From the NCBI GenBank assembly GCA_022496185.1, contig WTXG01000002.1, forward strand, positions 1,054,001-1,118,000: a stretch of 64,000 nt of DNA. Reading direction: 5' to 3'. The stretch comes from Multifurca ochricompacta. Lineage: Eukaryota > Basidiomycota > Agaricomycetes > Russulales > Russulaceae. Positions 59,897 through 64,000 of the stretch are shown here, one piece after another. Position 1 is the first letter of the stretch. Each line of letters starts with the position of its first letter. Made by a program: the position numbers and the translations under genes. The notes under the pieces are model-generated. The model was given only the letters and a program-made list of their open reading frames with translations, had not been told where the DNA came from and did no database searches.

Positions 59897-61804
59897 ATGC
59901 CCACTAGTGAACTCACAGATGCTCTAAACCCATTCATAGGTCAACAGCAAGAGCAAGAGCAAGGGCAAGAACAAAGACAGCCTCATTATTCAGACCAGCA
60001 GCATCAGCATCCGTATAATACTCAAACCCAAATCTCTTACACTCCACCTCATCAATCATCTTCCTTCACTCCTCATCGCAGTGAACTAGAGTATGCCATC
60101 TCTGAACCACCTCCGCCCCCTAGGTATACCGTATTCTCATCTCTCTATTATGGTTAAACTACCCGACTGTCATGAATTAGGCCTAAGGTAGACGCCGTTC
60201 ATGTGGTACAGGAACTTCTCAAAGCCTTTACTGCTACGCGGGAAGCGCAGGAGAACGAAAACAAGCGGAGGGCAACCTGGGAGCACGAGCTTGAAACCAA
60301 ATATCACCAGAGACAAGCAGAGACGGAGACTCGTTTGGCTGAGATGAAGCGCGAAATAGCCTACCTTAAAGTCTGCGTCGCCTCATTACTTCACCAACAA
60401 CCCGAGGGTACGGCACAAGCTACTGGCTCTCGTTATTTACTTGGCGAGCCAAGCTCACCTTCTGTTGCCGTGCTGCCTGGATCTAGCTTAGAGAAATCTC
60501 CATCTTTTGTCTCACGCGGACGTGCCGTATCTGAGCAATTGCTGCAAAACCATGGAATGTTGATTGATCCGCCATCCCCATTGGCTTCTCCCGCCCTATC
60601 TAACAGCAGGAAGAGGCCAACTTCTCCCTTTGACTGCAGAGAGAGCGATTCCATCGACTCCGGGAGTGAAAGCCCTCGGTCATCTACAGGGCAAAGGCTC
60701 CAACGGCGCATTAATAATCACGACAAGAGGTGTTACACCATTCAGGTAACTTCCTGTCACGAGCCTGGTGGCTATCACTGTTCTTTTTTTTCATAGACTG
60801 CTATGCGCAGGCACATTTATCGTGTCATGGGAGTTGGTCCAGAAGATGAGCTACCTCCCAGTCATCACGAAGGACTACCGTTAAGTGATCACGAGCCTGT
60901 CCGTTTTGTCTGGGAGAAGACTATCAAACAGTCGAAGCACAACGCTCTAATGAAAGAACGCATTCTGGCTGACCTAAAAGCCAGCCGTAGAGTTTACAAG
61001 CATGTTCCGGAAGCAGACTTTACCTCCAAGACAGTTTCATCCGCTTTCGACCAAGCGTTCTCAACATTTCGCCAAAAGTACAAGGCTCAAATAGACCCAA
61101 CTGTTTTGTTGACCGCAAAGACTAGAGAAGATCTAAAAGCAACGAAATCGCGTCGCCTGCACCGCAAGAAACTAGTACGTATCATCCTTGAATATATTAG
61201 CCACAGTCACATTTACGAGCTTCTCCAGAAACGGGAGCAACGGGTCAGCATGCGAGAAAGAACCCCAGCTTTTGCGCACGCGACATTCGACGGTGCCATG
61301 GAGCTTGACTGCATGTCGTCTGAGGAGTCGGACGAGAACTCAAAACAGGCCGTCGCGAAAGACAAGGCGATTATCGTACGAGGGATACCTTGGCGGAGCA
61401 ACAGATTGCTCAAGTTTTACACCGTTCTCGATGAGGATGACCGTTTGAATAAGAGCATGAAGCCGAAGCGTGGCCTTGGACGTCGTGATCGAAATGAAGG
61501 CCCTCCCAAGGATGGCCTTGCCATTCCGCCGAAAGGAGTCGCCAGCTGGATGATCAGCCGGCGTTGGTTGCGCAACGTGCAAATAGCACATCCGGAAGTA
61601 CTCCAAGCTATGCAGGAACTCGTTTATGATCCTCCAGGCTTTGACTGGACCAAGTTTGATGCAATGGGATATGAAACTGATGATGAACACCTTACCGTTG
61701 ATTCTGCGCTGGAGCACGGGGCGCAGTTTGCGTCGCATTCGCCAGCATTTCCGAATAGTACAACTAGCTATGCTCTCGTAGATGCTCTAGCTCCCACATC
61801 ATAA
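59897..61804 (+). CDS. Coiled-coil protein of unknown function
   Basis: Three exons. Start ATG 59897 (MPTSELTDALNPFIGQQQ), with a Gln/Glu repeat (QQQEQEQGQEQRQ). An intron ending TGAATTAG joins PPPPR to PKVDAVHVVQELLKAF, followed by a coiled coil (ENENKRRATWEHELETKYHQ, AETETRLAEMKREIAYLKV). The last exon has RRHIYRVMGVGPEDELPP, EPVRFVWEKTIKQSKHNALM, SAFDQAFSTFRQKYKAQIDP, a basic segment ATKSRRLHRKK, and an acidic patch DCMSSEESDEN. Further on are RGIPWRSNRLLKFYTVLDED, ISRRWLRNVQ and YETDDEHL. It reads like a family widespread in Agaricomycetes with unknown role; I assign no function. Some resemblance to transposon-derived regulatory proteins is possible. Confidence 0.78.
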
Positions 61805-61922
61805 GTATTCCGTGTTACGGACAGGCCGTACAGTGTGTGCCATCATTTACGAGTTACGTTATTATGAGGCCCATTCTCGGCACTTTAACCCAGGCTTTGA
61901 TAATATTCTCATTACCCCTCAC

Positions 61923-64000
61923 ATGTCCGAGTACTCGTTGCACCAAGGTCAGCACAGGCACAGGCGCTCTCGAACAATTCATGTTCAATTAAATATCACG
62001 CAGGTATCACTGAAGGTCCCATAAATACATTGGAAAATGTGTCTTGTGAGCGTGCTCTTGTCTTTCGATGGTCAGTTCAATAGTTCAACCATGTTTACTA
62101 GTTCGCAGTCGAGCCAAAGAGTTCGTCGAGCTGCACGACCAGGTTCAAGTGCGAATGTCATTCTCTATAGCCTTCAATGTGCTCATGAACTATAGACGAG
62201 CGTGAGCTTGCTGGACTCCCTCGAGTCTTTCCTTTCCACATTTCAAAGGGACCTCTCTGCCGTCTCGGGCCAGATATCTGACCTGCAATCACGCAGCCGC
62301 GACATCGAGGACAGACTAAAGAGCCGCAGGGTGTGTGACTCCCCTTCTCTTCGTCAACCTATTATCCCAACCTAGGAGGTCCCTGGTATCTACTGTAGAA
62401 AATCGAAAAGCCGTTGGCGAGCCTTATTTCCGGCCTTACGCTTCCCCCAAATCTCGTCACCACAATACTGGACACAGACGTGGGCGAGTCATGGATACCG
62501 GCAATAGCAGACTTTGAGCTACGGCTCGAGGGACTCAAAGTGCGCGGGCGCGTACGTGCAGCTCGGGACCTGGGTGAGGTTGCAGAGGGCCTACGGATAG
62601 TAGTACGGCTTTTCTATGGTGATGTCGGTCCAAACGTAACTGAACGAACTGGTTTACAGGCAGCCACCAAACTGCGTGCCTTTTTCCTCGCTCTGCTCCA
62701 GCCTATCCGAGCGAGCATGACGACTAACATGCATGTAATGCAAACAACCGTTTTTCTCAAGTATCGTCCTCTCTACACGTTTTTGCTTCGGCGTGCCGTG
62801 AACGTGGCTACGGAAGTGCAAAAGGCCTACGTCGCTAGCGCACGTGTATATTATGAGACTGGATTTCGACGATATATGAGAAGCCTGGGTTGGATCAAGG
62901 TTGGTCGGGTTGTGCACTGATCATGAATCTTAAGCTCCGTTTGTGCTGAGGTTCAACGTGCAGGCAAGAACGACCGAGAAAGACCCAGGATTAGCTTCTG
63001 GGCTGGACAGCCCAGAGAGGCAGACAGAAACCTACCTCAGACGATTAAATCACGCTCGGATTGAGGGACCTGGCGTTACACTTGCCTACATGGCCGATGA
63101 CAAAACACATGTAATTATTCTGACGGCCAAGTGTGACATCATCGGAAGTTCTAACCGCTTTTTCTTTCTTTCCACCCAACAGAAAGAGGACGTGGAAGCT
63201 CTTCTCCGGTCAGCTTTGTTAGTTTTGATGGATAATGGAACCTCGGAATACGTCTTTGTTACGACCTTCTTTGCACCCGAAACAGATCTACCACCTGCTG
63301 AGGTACCACCAGCCGTTAGCAGCCACCTTTTCTCACCCACCTCACTTTCTGCAACCTTGCCTGGGGATGATGCTCTTTCTAATCCCGCCACCGACGTGGT
63401 TCCAGTGACTGCACGTCCTAAGGAGCTTACGGACAGCGTATTCAGCAACGAAAACGAAAGTTTGCACCCTGCATCTCGACTCTCAAAAGAGGACCAGAGC
63501 ACTCTGAATGCCATCTGGAAGCAAATTATGGACCCCGCCTTAGAACACACGAAGGTGACGCCTTTCTCGCCATATTGACTGTTTCCCATGCTGACTGGCG
63601 CAGACCTTCGCGCAAGCTGTATTGGATCCTCTGCCACCTGTGATACCCCTCCTCACAATGATCCGAGTCACGGAGGAAGTCATGAGCGAAGTGCAAAGGC
63701 GCGGTTGCCAACCACTGGAAACGTTCATTTTTGGCCTTCGGCTTCAAATGTGGCCACTTTCCAGAGGGCGATGACGGACCAAATAGAGGGGCTTAAGAAG
63801 GTTGCGGAAGGCGTTGCGGGAGGCTACTTCCGTCGCGCAAGTATGGCAAGCGACGCCACCATCACGACTGTGAGTGTGAAATACTTTTGTGCGACAGGTA
63901 TGACGCTGAGCAGGCGTGTAGATTTGCAAGCGCTATGTGGCTCTGTTCCTCTGTCTCGTGATGTTGACCGAGCAGAACGAAGAGACCATGATTTTTTCCA
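61923..64000 (+). CDS. VPS52: GARP complex subunit VPS52, cut by right window edge
   Basis: The first clear exon has ATG 61923 (MSEYSLHQG), joined across introns to ITEGPINTLENVSF, RSRAKEFVELHDQ, TSVSLLDSLESFLSTFQRDL and SAVSGQISDLQSRSRDIEDR, the N-terminal coiled coil shared by Vps52/Sac2 proteins. Next are KIEKPLASLISGLTLPPNLV, FFLALLQPIRASMTTNMHVM, QTTVFLKYRPLYTFLLRRA and YYETGFRRYMRSLGWIK. Later exons include RVTEEVMSEVQRRGCQPLET, FGLRLQMWPLFQRAMTDQ and GGYFRRASMASD. The frame upstream of 61923 is open (NPGFDNILITPH), so an earlier exon may exist. Vps52 tethers endosome-derived vesicles at the Golgi. The C-terminus lies beyond base 64000. Confidence 0.93.

Overview
The window is a compact, gene-dense stretch of a basidiomycete nuclear genome, most likely an Agaricomycete. 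The evidence is the very short introns (mostly 48-70 nt with a C-T-A-A/C branch motif), CT-rich leaders upstream of several start codons, and proteins that resemble Agaricomycete versions. I count 31 protein genes in 64 kb. No tRNA, rRNA, CRISPR array or transposase gene was found. All gene assignments come from reading motifs and splicing by eye; no database search was run.

Left third (1-31 kb): a truncated amidohydrolase gene, a Myb-type Pol I termination factor (REB1/TTF1-like), a GDSL esterase, a CCDC97-like protein, a DUF676 hydrolase, N-acetyltransferase NAA10, a small unknown gene, the F-box/LRR protein GRR1, the divergent pair LSM3 / U1-C, a large UBA + Cys-rich + E2 ubiquitin-conjugating protein, the ESCRT-III subunit SNF7, the lipin phosphatase NEM1, a flavocytochrome b2 (L-lactate dehydrogenase), a cytochrome b5 reductase-like protein, a C2H2 zinc-finger protein and an RNPS1-like splicing factor.

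Right part (31-64 kb): the Pol III largest subunit RPC1, divergent from Mediator MED18, which meets BCD1 tail to tail; then DRE2, a forkhead factor, a small Tim17-like membrane protein, the AGC kinase SCH9, a sucrase/ferredoxin-like Fe-S protein, a UIM-repeat protein, the PAS/kinase/response-regulator protein RIM15, mitochondrial ribosomal protein S18, proteasome deubiquitinase RPN11, an unknown coiled-coil protein and VPS52 (cut by the right edge).

The genes are mostly housekeeping and do not form one pathway cluster, but some neighbours are functionally related: two spliceosomal snRNP genes share a 210-bp promoter region, a Pol III and a Pol II machinery gene share 133 bp, SCH9 and its known yeast target RIM15 lie 5 kb apart, and two mitochondrial redox genes are in tandem. 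The least expected observations are one-base frame interruptions in three genes (NEM1 start, cytochrome b5 reductase-like, RNPS1-like), two GC-AG introns, and two stop-free introns of length 3n lying inside conserved domains (GRR1 and the RIM15 kinase domain). I did not find a clear new multi-gene system; the UBA/Cys-rich/E2 protein is the most unusual protein architecture.
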